Assembly: GCA_914767715.1 (NCBI GenBank)
Contig: OU612066.1
Coordinates: 32,214,283-32,278,282 of the forward strand
Source: Membranipora membranacea
Lineage: Eukaryota; Bryozoa; Gymnolaemata; Cheilostomatida; Membraniporidae
DNA length: 64,000 nt
Direction: 5' to 3'
A program made the position numbers and the translations under genes. This document shows positions 47,561 through 60,410 of the stretch, in pieces (the first letter of the stretch is position 1; the number at the start of each line of letters is the position of its first letter). Below the pieces are notes generated by a model, which saw nothing but the letters and a program-made list of their open reading frames with translations, was not told the origin of the DNA and did no database searches.

Positions 47561-49189
47561 AAAAGGTAGTTATCTGTTCACTGTCCCTGCAAAAAATGTT
47601 TCTATTGTCTTTGATGAGAGAGAAAATAATTATGCAGTGAGTGTTTAACAGGAGTACACCGTTTGGGAGTTGACCACCCTTTTAATAATATAGAGGGTCA
47701 CTCCTAAGAAAGGTGGTAAATTATGATTGTATTGATTTTATTAATTTCAACTATTTATGTATTTCTCGCTGGTCAGCCAGAGTGATGAGTAATGAAAGTA
47801 AAGGTGGTACAGATACTTACAATAAATAACTGCAGCGATATGCAAAACAGAGAGTCTGTAACAGGATTCGGCACCTGGCAACGGTTCAAAATCTATAAGA
47901 ATAAGTGAGCTTTTAGTTAACCAAGTCTCGTAGTGATACAAGCTCAAGCTATATTACAAGAAATAGTGATTATTACCCCTAACTATATGTAGGTGAGCCA
48001 ATATGATGAGTAGGTGAACGTAGTGTGGTACAGATACTTACAACAAATAACAGTGATGTGAGAAACGTGGTATATGAATACTTGCAACGATTACTGGACA
48101 AAATCTACACTTAAACACTGCTGTACACAAGTCATTTTGACGGTACGAGATAGTTTTTTGGGTTTTTTTGCGATGATTGTATTAATTTAAGTTCACTATT
48201 CATAAAATAAATATGGCTTGAATTTTAAAAAGGCATCTCAAGTAATGAGTCATTGATTAACTGAGGTAACACCTAGCGTCTCATAGTTGAAGTTCATAGT
48301 TGAAAACAAATCATTTGAAAACTTGAATGAATAAACAACACACTTTTGTATGGAGTTTCCCCCTTACTCAAACACAAAGGGGTTACTCAAAACAAAATAA
48401 ACATGAGCAATAATGAGTAAAAGAGAGGTGCCTGTTCTGCTCGGGTGTATGGGGTTTGTGGGTCGAATATCCAACATCATCACTGCAGGGCATTAAGTGA
48501 GAAGCACTGTTTCATAATAAAGTTTACATTACAGTATTTGCTTGGACTATACAAACCTACCTAGTTGTCCCTGAAAGCATCGATAATAACAACTAAGTTT
48601 ATAAAGACATCAAAACAGGTCCAAGACATAACTATCAGTCTTGTTGCCTACCCCAAAATTATGCCATTGGCTGTTTTGTTTTGATTTTGTTTGGAGGGTG
48701 ATCAGTGATGTTTTAATTAAGAACAACTCCATCGAACGTAGCTTTCCTAGAAAAAGTAATTATCCTCACGTTTTTTTCTTTTTACTATGGTTCCTGCATC
48801 CTGTGAAAATTGAAATTGAGACATGAATTAACAAAATAGTGCAGCGGTATGGTCATGTAGTTGGGGACTAGTATGGCGACTATTTGATTGATCTAGTTTG
48901 GAACTTCTGTCCGCCCGAGCCATCAATTAGGCCATTCACTAAGACTTTGGAACATGAGACCCCCACAGAGCAGACCCTCGCGGAAGACAAGACGACTCTG
49001 TCGCCTCCTCGCCCATGAGGTATGCATTCCAGAGGTTAACTCCTCTGGTAAGCAGTGACAGTTCCCCTCTGCAGTTGGTGGTTCTCTTACACTGGAATAA
49101 TTCATTTGAGCGAGTGCAAGGTTTTGGGGCTCTTTCAGCGTCAAGTTCATAGTTAAAATTGGCTATGTGAAAATGAATTAAAAATCTCT
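47561..49189. other. No recognised gene
   Basis: A phrase of about 60 bases (GATGAGTA...GGTACAGATACTTACAA) occurs at 47,785 and again at 48,007. A minus-strand frame at 49,150-48,923 could be the tail of the adjacent LINE fragment, but the match is weak. Confidence 0.35.
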
Positions 49190-49560
49190 ATTTAAATGGC
49201 ATATCAATAGGCATTATTTGCAATTCTTCAAAATAAGTAGTGACATGACCCCTGATGGGGGAATTTTCAAGATAATTGTGAGAGCTGCGTTTTGGAAGAG
49301 GTAAATTTGGTTGAGATGACAATCAACAGCATGCCCATAAAACTCAATCCCATAGATGAGGTGGAGGTAGAAAAATGAATAATTTAGACTAATCATAGTT
49401 TTCGATCTAAATACGGTCTTGCACAATGCATAAGGAGCAGAGTGAAATTCAATTTTTGACAAAGTTCTGAAATATGGCATTTGAATGTTATGGCATTATC
49501 AAGGGAAATTCCTAAAAAATATGTATACGTATGGATGACAATTATTCATTTTCATCATTT
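49190..49560 (-). mobile_element. LINE C-terminal fragment
   Basis: Minus-strand reading gives FLGISLDNAITFKCHI, and then FRSKTMISLNYSFFYLHLIY and YLFQNAALTIILKI. This is the post-RT thumb and connection region of a non-LTR retrotransposon. Its subgroup cannot be told. Both ends are lost. Confidence 0.6.
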
Positions 49561-52000
49561 TGGAACGGATAAACTAAGCCTGCACAATAATATCTGCATT
49601 GCATGAAGACCTTTAGTTTTTTTTCCAATTTTACTCTGAATCGGGCACAACATCTTCATACCACTTTAAATTGACAATAAGGCCAGTTTTTATCAATTTT
49701 GTAATGTCTATTTAGACCCTCACTAGTTATTCGGTTCTTGTATAGCAGAATTCTCCTGACTCTAGCCTTGAACCGCTGTGGAGATAAGGGTACTGTCTCT
49801 CAATCAACCTGTCCACTATCTTCCCTCTCACAAGCCTATATTGTACTGAGGTGATTGTCATAGAAAACTTTTTTGACACATTTTATATTTATTATCGGTT
49901 TGTATTTAAGTGAATCCATCTGAATGAAAGAATCAAATTAAATTTTAAAATTATTTTACCACTATTCAGATGTACATACAATATACAACCCCTGGCCCTT
50001 CGGCACAGTTGACATTGTAAAACCAACCAACCAGTTTTTTAAAACCAACCACCTATCACTTTTATCACATGACACCCAGTTTGTGCATTTACGTTTTCAA
50101 TAACGTTTTCAGTATTTTGGAGATGGTTTGGAGGGTTTTGATAGCATTTTTTATTTTGGTTTTTTTGGCAGAGCTCAATGGCCTTTTACCGGGCTTCCCC
50201 AAAGCAACTGTTAAGCTGATTTTACACTAGGCGGTCATCGTATCAGTTGCCTTCTCATGCAGAAATCCATCAGTGTATACACCTTGGCCAAGCCATGTGG
50301 GCGAGTGTGCCGAGGGCTGAAATGGCTCGGGCAATGCTGGTTGCAGAGGATAATCGCATTGTTTCTGGCCAATGAAATTCTTTCAATATAGCTAATCAAC
50401 TAAAGACACTTCTCTTTATTACATGTACTTTTGGGTTTTCCACTTTTGCAGGCAAGAATGACTGCTTACAACATAGATAGGTTTATGGAGGAGCTGAAGG
50501 GTAGGCCTGAAATTTATAACAGTGCACATCCTAACTACTATTCCTAAAGATGGGAGAATCTTACTGAATTGGGAGCTATTTTCAAGATGATAGGTTAGAG
50601 AATGAGAAACTTTTACTCCCAGCCCTTGGAGAACCATGCAAATTCTACTACTTTATAACATTATACTTTTGTTTAGTATTTTTATTGATACCCGCTGATG
50701 CCAACTAGCTAATGCCTAGGTCAAGTGCGTTCACCTGTTGTTGTATGATCAAAAGGCCTATAAAGTATGAACAAAGAGTACTCCCCTTGGTAAAAGCAAT
50801 GAAATAATAATAATAATAAAATTTATTCAGTGAGTGTTTTTGCTTGACTGTTAACAAGAAGTAACTGCTAATAGTAACAGGCTAATACTAAAACAGTTTG
50901 ATCAGGACACAGTATGTATAAGCAAAAAATAAGATCGAAGCAGAGACAAGAGCCGGGGCAGGTTCGATGCCTGTATCTTCCTTAGGGATCATGGTGAGGT
51001 TGCCTCCCAAGCTGACTCGATTCATCGATCACCTCTATCAGATGAAACTAATGACCAGTCAGCTGAGGTAGGAATTCAACTAATTCAACTACTTTTGCAG
51101 TAGGCCTGCTATTCTTCTCATCTCAACTACACAAGAACAAGAAGCCTACAAAGCTGCAACATATACATTACCTATAGACACATCACCCTTGTACATTCAA
51201 AAGAGTAAGCAAAGGCCGTAATTTCTACATTTATCAATCAAGACTAGCCAGGTCAGGTTCAGTGTGCTCATACACAGATTCTGTCCTAACTTAATTGAGC
51301 TTATTTCTTCCAAAATTAATTGTGATACTACATGTATATAACTCAGTTAAATCACCATTGTTTTTCATAGGAAGAGGCCAATCCAGCACTTGGGCAATGA
51401 CTTGGTATCTACGGTTGACGATGCCCGCCACAATAATGTATATAACCTGGGTTTTTACTATCAAAATCCATCTGGCGGCTATCGTCTGACGAGATATGCC
51501 ACTATCAAAAAGTTTTTCTGGAAATTCCAAAAGAATATTTTTATGGCATATACCGTCTGACGATACCCGCCATCGTATAAATAACACAGTGGGATTCCCA
51601 GTTGTTGGTTCATTGAGGCACTATTGTCCATTTTTGACCAGGTAATTCCAAAAGAAAAAAGTTAATCACAGAGTTAGCAAATATTTTTGGCTGGGAAGTC
51701 CAGTTGTAGATGAGTTTCCTGCAACCCCATTGTGCTATATCGAAATAATTAGGTTTTCTTCTATTTTTCGAGGCTTTACTTTTCTCAAGGTCAAGGACAA
51801 AGCATGAACTGAGTGAGAGACATTAAAGTAGACAACAAGGCAGTCAGTCAAAGTTCTTCAATTTTCAGATCAATAAATTAGCCTAAGTTATATGTGTATT
51901 GCTTTAAAACAATATTGATTCTTCAGCTGCTATTTGAAACACCAGAATTGTTGTAAGTAAGTAAGAAGTGCCACGCAATCAACTTTGGCAGTGTGAACCC
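49561..52000. other. No recognised gene
   Basis: Contains an (ATA)n run near 50,805, a possible small exon near 50,940-51,068 ending at GTAGGA, and a phrase GACGAT(A/G)CCCGCCA at 51,418 and 51,565. No domain or element can be named. Confidence 0.35.
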
Positions 52001-52005
52001 CAGGC

Positions 52006-52080
52006 CCAAGCAATGAACTGAGGTTTAGTTCATTGGCCCAAGCTTACATCAATGAACTAAACCCCTTTAGTTCATTGCTT
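52006..52080. repeat. Short hairpin
   Basis: AAGCAATGAACT at the left pairs with AGTTCATTGCTT at the right, and a second inner pair (TTTAGTTCATTG with CAATGAACTAAA) lies within. It immediately precedes a truncated LINE. Confidence 0.8.
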
Positions 52081-52082
52081 AC

Positions 52083-52950
52083 ATATATGCTTGGTGACTT
52101 GCCTCTTGCCTGGACAGCCAGCACTAAATACCTGGGTGTGACCATCCAATCAGACCTAAAATTTGACCAACACATCCAAGAAAAATGTGGAAAATCCTAG
52201 GAGGCATCAAACATCTGATGATGTATGGCGCACCAAAGGAAGCCAAGCTTCTGGCATACACAAGCCTATGTAGGCCAATCCTCGAATTCGCAGACACAGT
52301 ATGGGACCCATCCACCAAAGTAACAGCACAGAAGATAGAACTGGTGCAAAATGCCGCCATCAGATTCAGAGGCAACCTGAAGGGCCGTGGTGCAAGTGTG
52401 ACCGAAGCCAGGAACCAGCTAGAAATTGGGTCGCTGGAAGAAAGGCGGAGAAATCATCGGCTGTGTCTGCTCACCAGAGTTCTTCAGAACGAGAACCAAC
52501 ACCATGCTCTCTCTAAAGCATACGATGAAATCACCGAAGACAGGGAAAAAGCTACTATGACCACCAGAGCAGCCGCCAGAGGTGAACCTAACTAACTCTG
52601 TGGCCACAAACAAAAGTATTTACCACGCTAGATTCCTGCCTCGGACAATCCGTGAGATGAGAGGGCAGATAACCGCCCAACCCTAAACAGCGCCATGCTG
52701 TTAAAACCACATTCCCTGGTCTAAACCCTGGTCCTAACATTTAGAGGCATCCCTAAACCGATTTCTTCGACAAATCAATAGGATGTGCTACTTCATCTGA
52801 GGTAAGGAAACTGAGGTAAGGATTGCTTGACCCGCCAGGTCTCATTCATTCTTCATCATAACATTGATTGTTGTAATTGTTTGAATGATTGATGTGACTG
52901 ACATTCTCTCTGAGAATGATGTCACAATAAAGTTTAACCAATTATAAACT
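52083..52950 (+). mobile_element. LINE C-terminal fragment, 5' truncated
   Basis: The plus strand reads STKYLGVTIQSDLKFDQHI, then after a shift KILGGIKHLMMYGAP, YTSLCRPILEFADTVWD and a basic C-terminal region. Beyond the main stop (52,593) a further frame gives FLPRTIREMRGQI, the usual end of Jockey/CR1-group ORF2. A 3' tail ends with AATAAAGTTTAACC near 52,930. It is a typical 5'-truncated insertion with at least two frame lesions. Confidence 0.75.
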
Positions 52951-53306
52951 TATAATAATTGTTATCAAGGATTAAAAGGAGTCCTAGGGGACTTAAATAT
53001 TGTATACATCATCAGCAAGGAGTAACTCCTTGGCCTGGGTGGAAAAGAGAATGTGCTGTTTGGTCTCTTAGTCTATGAAACTAATAATGCTGCAACCACC
53101 ATGTTAGTTTAATTACTTTTTTATTATTAGATGGTGAGTTTGTTTAATTATCTAAATATATTTTAGATATTGGAAAAGGTAGAGACAAAATTCCAATAAT
53201 ACAATAGCGTAATTACTGATAGTTCATGAAAAAAAATAGGCAATCTTAGCAAGTGCAATATATTTGGATATGTTAATTATTATTGTTTATTATTATTATT
53301 AGAGTG

Positions 53307-56300
53307 ATGGCAACAAATGTACAGTATCATGGGGCGTGCAGGCTCTGCGACTGCCTATACATGGGATCGGTTAACAATGAGTGTAGCTGTCACCATCCTG
53401 CATATCAGCATGTTCCACTAACTGCATGCAAAGCCCAAGACTGCGACTGCCAAGAATATGATGATCCCGCTGCATACAGGAGTTGTTACAACTGTGGACA
53501 TGATTCCGATAGTCATGGCGGCTCTCCGGGTACGTACCATTTTTGATAATGTTTCGGTTGTCTTGCGCAGTTTAATTTTTTACTGCCCTGCAATGCATAC
53601 GCTCTTCAGTTGCCACTGTTTTGCCACAGAGCTGTAACAATTGTTTCGGATTTGATCAGCTGACCATGGTGAGGGAAATTTATATTAGTACTCTGATTTC
53701 AGCAATAGCTCTTTAAATTATGTATTATCATGCATAAGGGGATTGCGTTCATATATGTTTTTAGTTGCCTAATGTGCGATTTGATGTTTGAAAGTTTATG
53801 TAAATAATATCAATCATTACATTCGAGCAGGTGACCAACAATATAACCAACTAAGAATGTGGGTGGCACAAGGTATAAAGCAAAATGAGATGATAACCTT
53901 GTACGAGTCTTCATTCAAACAACCAATTAGGTGAGGTCGGTTTTCCTTTCTGTTTCGCTTTCCTGAAATTACTCTACAACGTAAGCTTCTGTACACCTAG
54001 AAAACCCTTAATTTTGCAAGTGAAAATTTTAACTCCCTTTGCTCGTCACATGCAGACATATAAGTGAGTTTGTGATAGTTAGCCGATAAATTCCCTCACA
54101 CACACAGATTGACAAGGTTAATATACCGATTGTTACTTCACTTTGCAACACCATGCATCACTATTTCCTGCACTGATTTTGTTTTCTAGCTTGCGGTCTC
54201 TGCAGAGAAAGTTAGCTGCTTATGGACTATCCTCTGTTGACCCCAATGTGTCTGATGAGGAGATAATGCGAGCAGCTCGGGTAAGATCGCAACTAGTTTT
54301 TTTTCAAAAATTCTTTTGCTATATGCGTGTCAGCAGTTCTTCAGTTCTGGATGATCAATCTGCAACATTTCTCGCCAATATCTCATGAATAGTATTAGAT
54401 ACGAACATCCAGATTTGTCAAAAATTAAATCGTCCAAATTCTTTTTAGTTCAAAAGCTGGCACAATACCCACAAACAAGTCAATATAATAAAACAGAAAA
54501 TTTAGTTTTTCACCCTTTCATGTCATTGTCACCTTTTGATATATATTTTAAACCTTAATTGTATAACACCGTTGATGCATCTATATTGACAGCTGGAACT
54601 TGAGTGCAGTAATGGCGCTAAAGGGTACCATTCATTGCATAGGATCCTGCGAGAAAAACACAATTTATTAATAAGCAGGTTAGTTGACATATTGAATGTT
54701 GTCCGGGTACTGTTCCTTATCATTATTTTCCGTCAGCCAAAGCTGATTGAAAGTTCCACTGTAGGGAAGCTACTCAGTTCATTATGGTTCCAACGTGATT
54801 CTACCATAATTCCTACTTATGGTTACTATTATTTCAAATTCAAATCAATTCCTTTGTCTGTCGCGGACAACAACAGGAAGTGTGAGTGCATACCCAAAAA
54901 CATTAGTCTGGTTGTTTCAGTATCAACTGCTTTGGAAGTTTCAATTAATCTAGATAGGATACAACACTCACATATTACCTGATACAATGCCTGGTCGCTG
55001 GTCTGGTTACCATAATAATATGCCCATTGTAGTGCACATCTGAGGCAATCTAATGCGTCAACAGGCTTTTTGACGGATATGGAGCTAGTGATGTTTCAAT
55101 GCTAGCAAGTTGTAATATAAAGGTTACTCATATGAATGCATGGATAGTTATATGAATGTATAGTAACGCCTAAAAAAAGTTGTCTGAGGAAGTTGACGGC
55201 ATAAGCACTGGGACAACATCAAAGCTGTATTTCAGGTTAGTTCTGATTATAATAAAAACCTTTGGCTATATGATATATCACAGTACACACAAAGTTAGTT
55301 TTGGGTATCAGTAATTTTAGATTTGAGGCTAATTGATTCCTGTATACATGCAGTCCTGGCAGACTTTGGATATTATGTTACTAGCCAAACCAGAGACTCA
55401 TAGCTCTCTTTCTTTACAGCTCAATGAATGCTAAAGATATGAGGCAGAGAAGGATAGCAAAGAAACACTCCTCAAAAGAGCTGAAGGAGGACAGTAAGTC
55501 AAATAACAATAACAAGATTTACAGGCGATTGTGTGATCTTGCTTGGAAACCCATTGGGACAAGGGGATAAGACATATTGGTGTATATAATGATTCTTGTT
55601 GCTACTGTTTATTTTTGCTCCCAACACACAACTTTATTTGTGAGGATCAGCAGTTACTCTGTCTGATTTGCCTCTAAATTGTTAAATTCCAGTCGGAATT
55701 CAGCACCTAAAAATTTGGGATAATCCCCTCTTCAATCAGGTGTCAACAACTTCCGATTGATTGTATTCCTAGACTTTGCAAACTCCCTTCGATTGCTCCT
55801 CAGTGCCAATTACCATCTGTTTTTATTAAAGGTAAAAATTATGGGCCTAACTGCTCAACTGCTCGCCTCTTGAGGCGGATCTGCCTGAGGATTTACTTAA
55901 AGAATCAATTGCGGCAGAGTGCGGATGTATTCAGGAGAATTTGGCCAGTACAGAGCAGGGAACAATTGAATGGCTCGATGAAAGGAAAAGGAGAGTGGCT
56001 AGTTCAAGCTTTGGAACTATCTGCAAGAGAAGGGTAATTTCATACCAATATTCTTTCTAACTGATGACATTAATCAATACATGTGGGGTTTGTAAGCTGT
56101 GCCATATTTGCCTCTCTATTGTGCTTGGCTATGACGGTTCTATCAATATTCCATCTACATCAAGGCCATATACAAAGGCTTATGTTATGCATTACCATGT
56201 GAAAAATTGTCATTACAATCAAATTGACCAAACGTCATGCTGTATTTCTGTTATACAGACAGAAGACCCCTCAAACCTAGTGAAGAGCCTCCTCTACTCA

Positions 56301-59300
56301 ACATTCAATGGCAACGAGGCATCAAGATATGGTCATAATATGGAGGCGAAGATCGAGGAAGATGTTAAATTAAAGTATGCAGGGATAAAGATTGATCACC
56401 CCTCACTGACTGCAGACAAGAAGCACAAATTTTTAGCTGGATCACCTGATGACATTGCAAATCTGAAAAAAGAAAACTGTTTACTAGGGTACAAAGCACC
56501 AATAGCCTGTTTCAATCAGGGAAGGCAGCCAGTGAGGCCAACTTTTTATCACAATCTGTAGACCCCCGACTTAGCAAGAGACACAATTATTTTTACCAGA
56601 TTCAAGGTCTTCTCCACATTTTTAAACTACCATACTGTTTGCTAGTTGTTGCAGGTGCAGAAGACATCTAGGCCCACAGAGATGAAGATTTTCTTAGAGA
56701 GAAAATGTTTGATAAATTACGAAACTTTTATTTTGGCTCAATTTTGAAATAATTTTCTTTGGTAACATTATCTTTATTTGAAGCACCACAACCTCGAGTA
56801 GTTAATCTACCCTAGTAATTTGTGTGTATATACTTACGGGATGTAGATGTATGATCGACATTTATATATTTTATTGTAGTATATGTATTTTACATTGACT
56901 GTGACTATGACAGTGACTGCGAATTCAAGGCTGTTATTCTTATCTAACTTACTAAATTTGTATTATCGTGTTATTTATACTAACTTACTTCTAATCAGAT
57001 AAACATTTCATCCTTTGCGCATATATATGATCACGTATTTTTTTACCTATATTATTAGATGATATTTATTTCACTGTTACGTTTTATCTATGGACATATT
57101 ATTGCTAGTAGAGACTATTAAATTTATATACACTATTTACACTTGTATTCATATTATAGTATTTATAGGGGAGGGTGGGTCTAGCAGTATTTATTATTAC
57201 CAGATTGTGTGGCTGCACTCAAAGATATAATTGCAAATAACCATAATCACACGTGATAATCAAATATGTGAATTAGGTGTTGAATCATTTAAGTAGCGTT
57301 ACTTGTTAAATTTTGCATTTTTATTCCATTTGACCGTGTTCAAGTTGACAGGTTACTGTTAAATTCCTCTATAAAATCATGTCCAAAAACTATGACAAAC
57401 CAACTTTTTTGGACTGCTAAAGAAAAAAAGAAAAATATACCAAGCTGAAGGACTTGTGTTATCTTGCATAGTTTTATCATGCATGCCAACAAGCCAACTT
57501 TACAGCGGATTTGCGGGACGAACTGCAAATGATATGATATTGCATCTGTGATAAGCATGGTTGAATCAACACCTATTATTGTGATCAGTAGTAAACATCA
57601 ATCAGCTGATTTTACACACTTCTCGTATGATGTTGCGCTATGCACGATGCGTTCGTGTTTTCATTCATAAACATATTTCCCACGCTCTGTTTCGTAGTAA
57701 TAGTAGTAAATACTGAAATTAGCGATAAAATTTGAACGACTCAAAATATTTCAAAATTTCTTTTTGTGAACTTAGCTACTTATACCTATCCAACCATATA
57801 AATTTTATGAAAGTCTTTGAAATATCACATAGATGCCTAAGTTTCTGGTTGCTACTAAATCTCGATACAGACAAAGGAGACAATTTGGAATTACCAAAAT
57901 GTTGTTAGTTTTATTGTTTTGATTTTAGGATAGAGAGAATTCTCCATACTGATTCTCTATCAATTTTCCATTTAGAGACAGACTATATGCTCTGATAAGA
58001 CAGGATGAAACTTTCCCCAGAGGGAAAGATCCTAAAGCCAAAAAAAAGCTTCATCAGAAACCATTTTGCTCAGAGGTAAGACCACTCTAATGCTATTATA
58101 TGACGTCATTTAGCTAGGGTAAACATCCTAGAGTTATTGGTTGTGTGTATAGTAAATTAATAGGAAATATCAGTTTAGCCTGCTCCCTATTGACATTTTC
58201 TGACTGGTTTTGTCTCATATTGTATTGTATTTCCTTGTTTAGGGCCCAAATTGGCTGTGGTCAGCGGATGGGCACGAGAAGTTAGCCCAACCATTTGGCC
58301 TGTACATATACGGTATCACAGACACTTTCAGCAGGAAAGTTTTGAGTCTCAAGGTTCTGCCAAATAAAAGGGCCCAGACAGTCAGCAGTTGGCTCGTGGA
58401 CGAAATAAACAACATTAAAGGTAAGTCATGTTGCGGAAGTACTCATATAACTAAATAGTAGGTGTGTGTATGAAGAGTGGGAAGGAAGATACATTTATTC
58501 TATGCTTGAGAAAGTACTGTTGGTTTTGGGCGGCCGAAATGGAATTATACTTAAATCTATCTCAATGTTTTGCATTTTCTACTTGCCTCATTTATTAGTA
58601 ATTTTTTCACCGATTGAGCACTGCGACTGGGTTGAAAAAATAACACCCAAGTTGCTGAGTTTTTAATTTGGTCAGTAGTGAACAACTACCACTCATGACC
58701 CCATGCTGATTGTATATTTTAACTTGCCACAGTCATGCATTTACATGTATATATTATTTATGTCTCATCATTTGTGTTATCATAGATTATGGCTAAGCAA
58801 TATCAGGCCTGATCTTTGTCTGCCTCATGGCTGGTATTCGGTAAGTGCCTCCCATAACCTTACATTTCAATTATCAGGTGTTCCAGGGAAGATCATGATC
58901 GACAAGGGATCAGAGTGGAACGAGGTGGTTCCAAATGCTGAGATTGTACAAATGCAATCTAAATTCAATCAGGTTAGGAAATTCATTTAAACTTGATTTA
59001 TTTCGCTGGTGTGCTATTTTTCCTTAGTTTAGCCAAGTGCCCAAACTGACAAAATAGCCATAGCTGAAATTTACTGATCAAAACTTGGGAACGGCTCAAA
59101 CTGCTAATATGCCCTACTGAGATTTCTCCCCACAATACTTACCAAATATGGCCCAATTTTGGCCACGCTCAATCAACATCATATCACAAATTTTATATCA
59201 AATCGAATTGCATCTATATATATATTCATAGATGTATGAGTTGCTTGTAAATAACGCAGAATGTAGATTCAGCGGTATCATTGAGTTAGGCACAAAAACA

Positions 59301-60410
59301 ATGTTATTATTATGGAATATTTTGCATTTCCATAAAACGGCCGTACACTATACTGTATTATCTGTCTCAAATAACGATAATTTTGCTTCCATAGATCGAC
59401 AAATTTTTGACCATCATTTTAGAAAATAGAGGCCTTCTGGAGCCGATTCACAAAGGAGTCTGATGAGAACTGTTTCAGAGTGGTGCTTAAGGGATTGGAA
59501 GGAGCCAATATGTTCCGGAGAGGAAATGAAAAGGACAAGTACTGAACTAAATAACCATACATTACATTTTGACCAGCAACTTGATTGATCGCATGGTGTT
59601 TTATGTGGTCCACAAGTGTGGTAATGAGCTACAGTCTGCCCATGTAAATTTTTGTCAAATGGTTAGCCGGAGTTTTTGAAGGCGGTCTCCTGGACGTCAG
59701 TCAATGCATAACATGAAAGCTGTCAGATTTTTAGATCTTATTACTGACACAAAGTTTCATATTGATGTAATATCTCCAGAAGAAGCCATAATGTGTATTT
59801 ACCACTAATCCGTTAAGTCATACCGATGTTATAATGACATTTGACATTCTCCTAATAACGCCAATTTATATTCCATAGGTGGGCAGTCTGGATGGCATTT
59901 GGTGTACCGCTACAGCATTCTCTGAATCAATTTAGGGATTGCTACAATTCCCACAAGATCCGTTATCAAAAGAATGTTGATTTGCCGACAGGCAAATCGC
60001 CAAATGTTATGTACAGTCATCCAGAACTCTTCAATACTGGTAAGAAGCACTAGATTGGATGATAGTTCACAACTGACCCTATAGATTGTGATTTGTTGCA
60101 TATATGATATTGTAACAGCTGGTATTATCTCCATAACATGGTTAGAATTATATAATGAGCTGGGAGGAATCGACTGCAGAGCATATGGCAGCATTGACAT
60201 GCCAACAAATGGGTCAATTTTAGTATTATAATATTTAAATGTTGACTCTTTGTAGAAGACTTCTTGACTCCGACTGATCCAATAAATGTTGCGACTGTGG
60301 ATGAATGCAGGAAGTATGTATTACCAGCAGATATCTTCGACCGCTGTTTGACAGCCACCAAAGAGACAAGTGTCCAGTTGTACCACGATATTAAAAGATA
60401 CATTGATTAG
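53307..60410 (+). CDS. Ten-exon integrase-like (DDE core) protein, 434 residues
   Basis: Exons 53307-53529, 53831-53930, 54190-54280, 54593-54678, 57976-58075, 58243-58420, 58878-58972, 59423-59538, 59879-60039 and 60256-60410 join in phase at all nine GT-AG junctions with no internal stop. Residues 1-74 hold two Cys/His zinc-binding repeats. Residues 78-180 form helix-turn-helix-like segments (KQNEMITLYESSF; then EEIMRAA and GYHSLHRILREKHNLLISR). The core has GPNWLWSADGHEKL (Asp209), GITDTFSRKVL, IDKGSEWNE (Asp268) and FNQKIEAFW (Glu294), the blocks of a widespread animal family of integrase-core proteins of transposon origin. The C-terminal part is residues 330-434. The ATG at 53307 is the first in frame after an in-frame AT-rich run; an upstream exon is possible. 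Integrity suggests recent activity or domestication. Confidence 0.8.
55180..56752 (+). pseudogene. YqaJ-type exonuclease gene, broken, inside intron 4 of the integrase gene
   Basis: Exons about 55180-55235, 55420-55493, 55832-56033 and 56259-56752 join in phase. The YqaJ fold is marked by IEWLDERKRRVASSSFGTIC, GHNMEAKIEEDV, FLAGSPDDIA (metal-binding Asp) and, in a shifted frame, YFYQIQGLLHIFKLPYCLL. YqaJ/lambda-type nucleases degrade DNA ends and occur in phages and several eukaryotic transposons. Lesions: an 8-base tandem duplication (AACTGCTC twice, 55,850-55,866) shifts the frame in exon 3; a second shift lies near 56,490-56,515; TAG interrupts after VAGAEDI near 56,669; and the expected Glu of the ExK motif reads Gly (LLGYKAP). 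The gene is therefore inactive. Earlier exons may lie upstream of 55,180. Confidence 0.8.
56753..57975. other. Intron remainder, no gene
   Basis: This AT-rich stretch follows the YqaJ relic inside the large fourth intron of the integrase gene. No frame, repeat end or RNA gene is recognised. Confidence 0.5.

Noticed and set aside
56490-56515. A tiny intron explaining the YqaJ frame change (ends TTTCAATCAG)
   Set aside because: The implied intron would be about 30 bases and would remove the ExK region; a frameshift is more likely.
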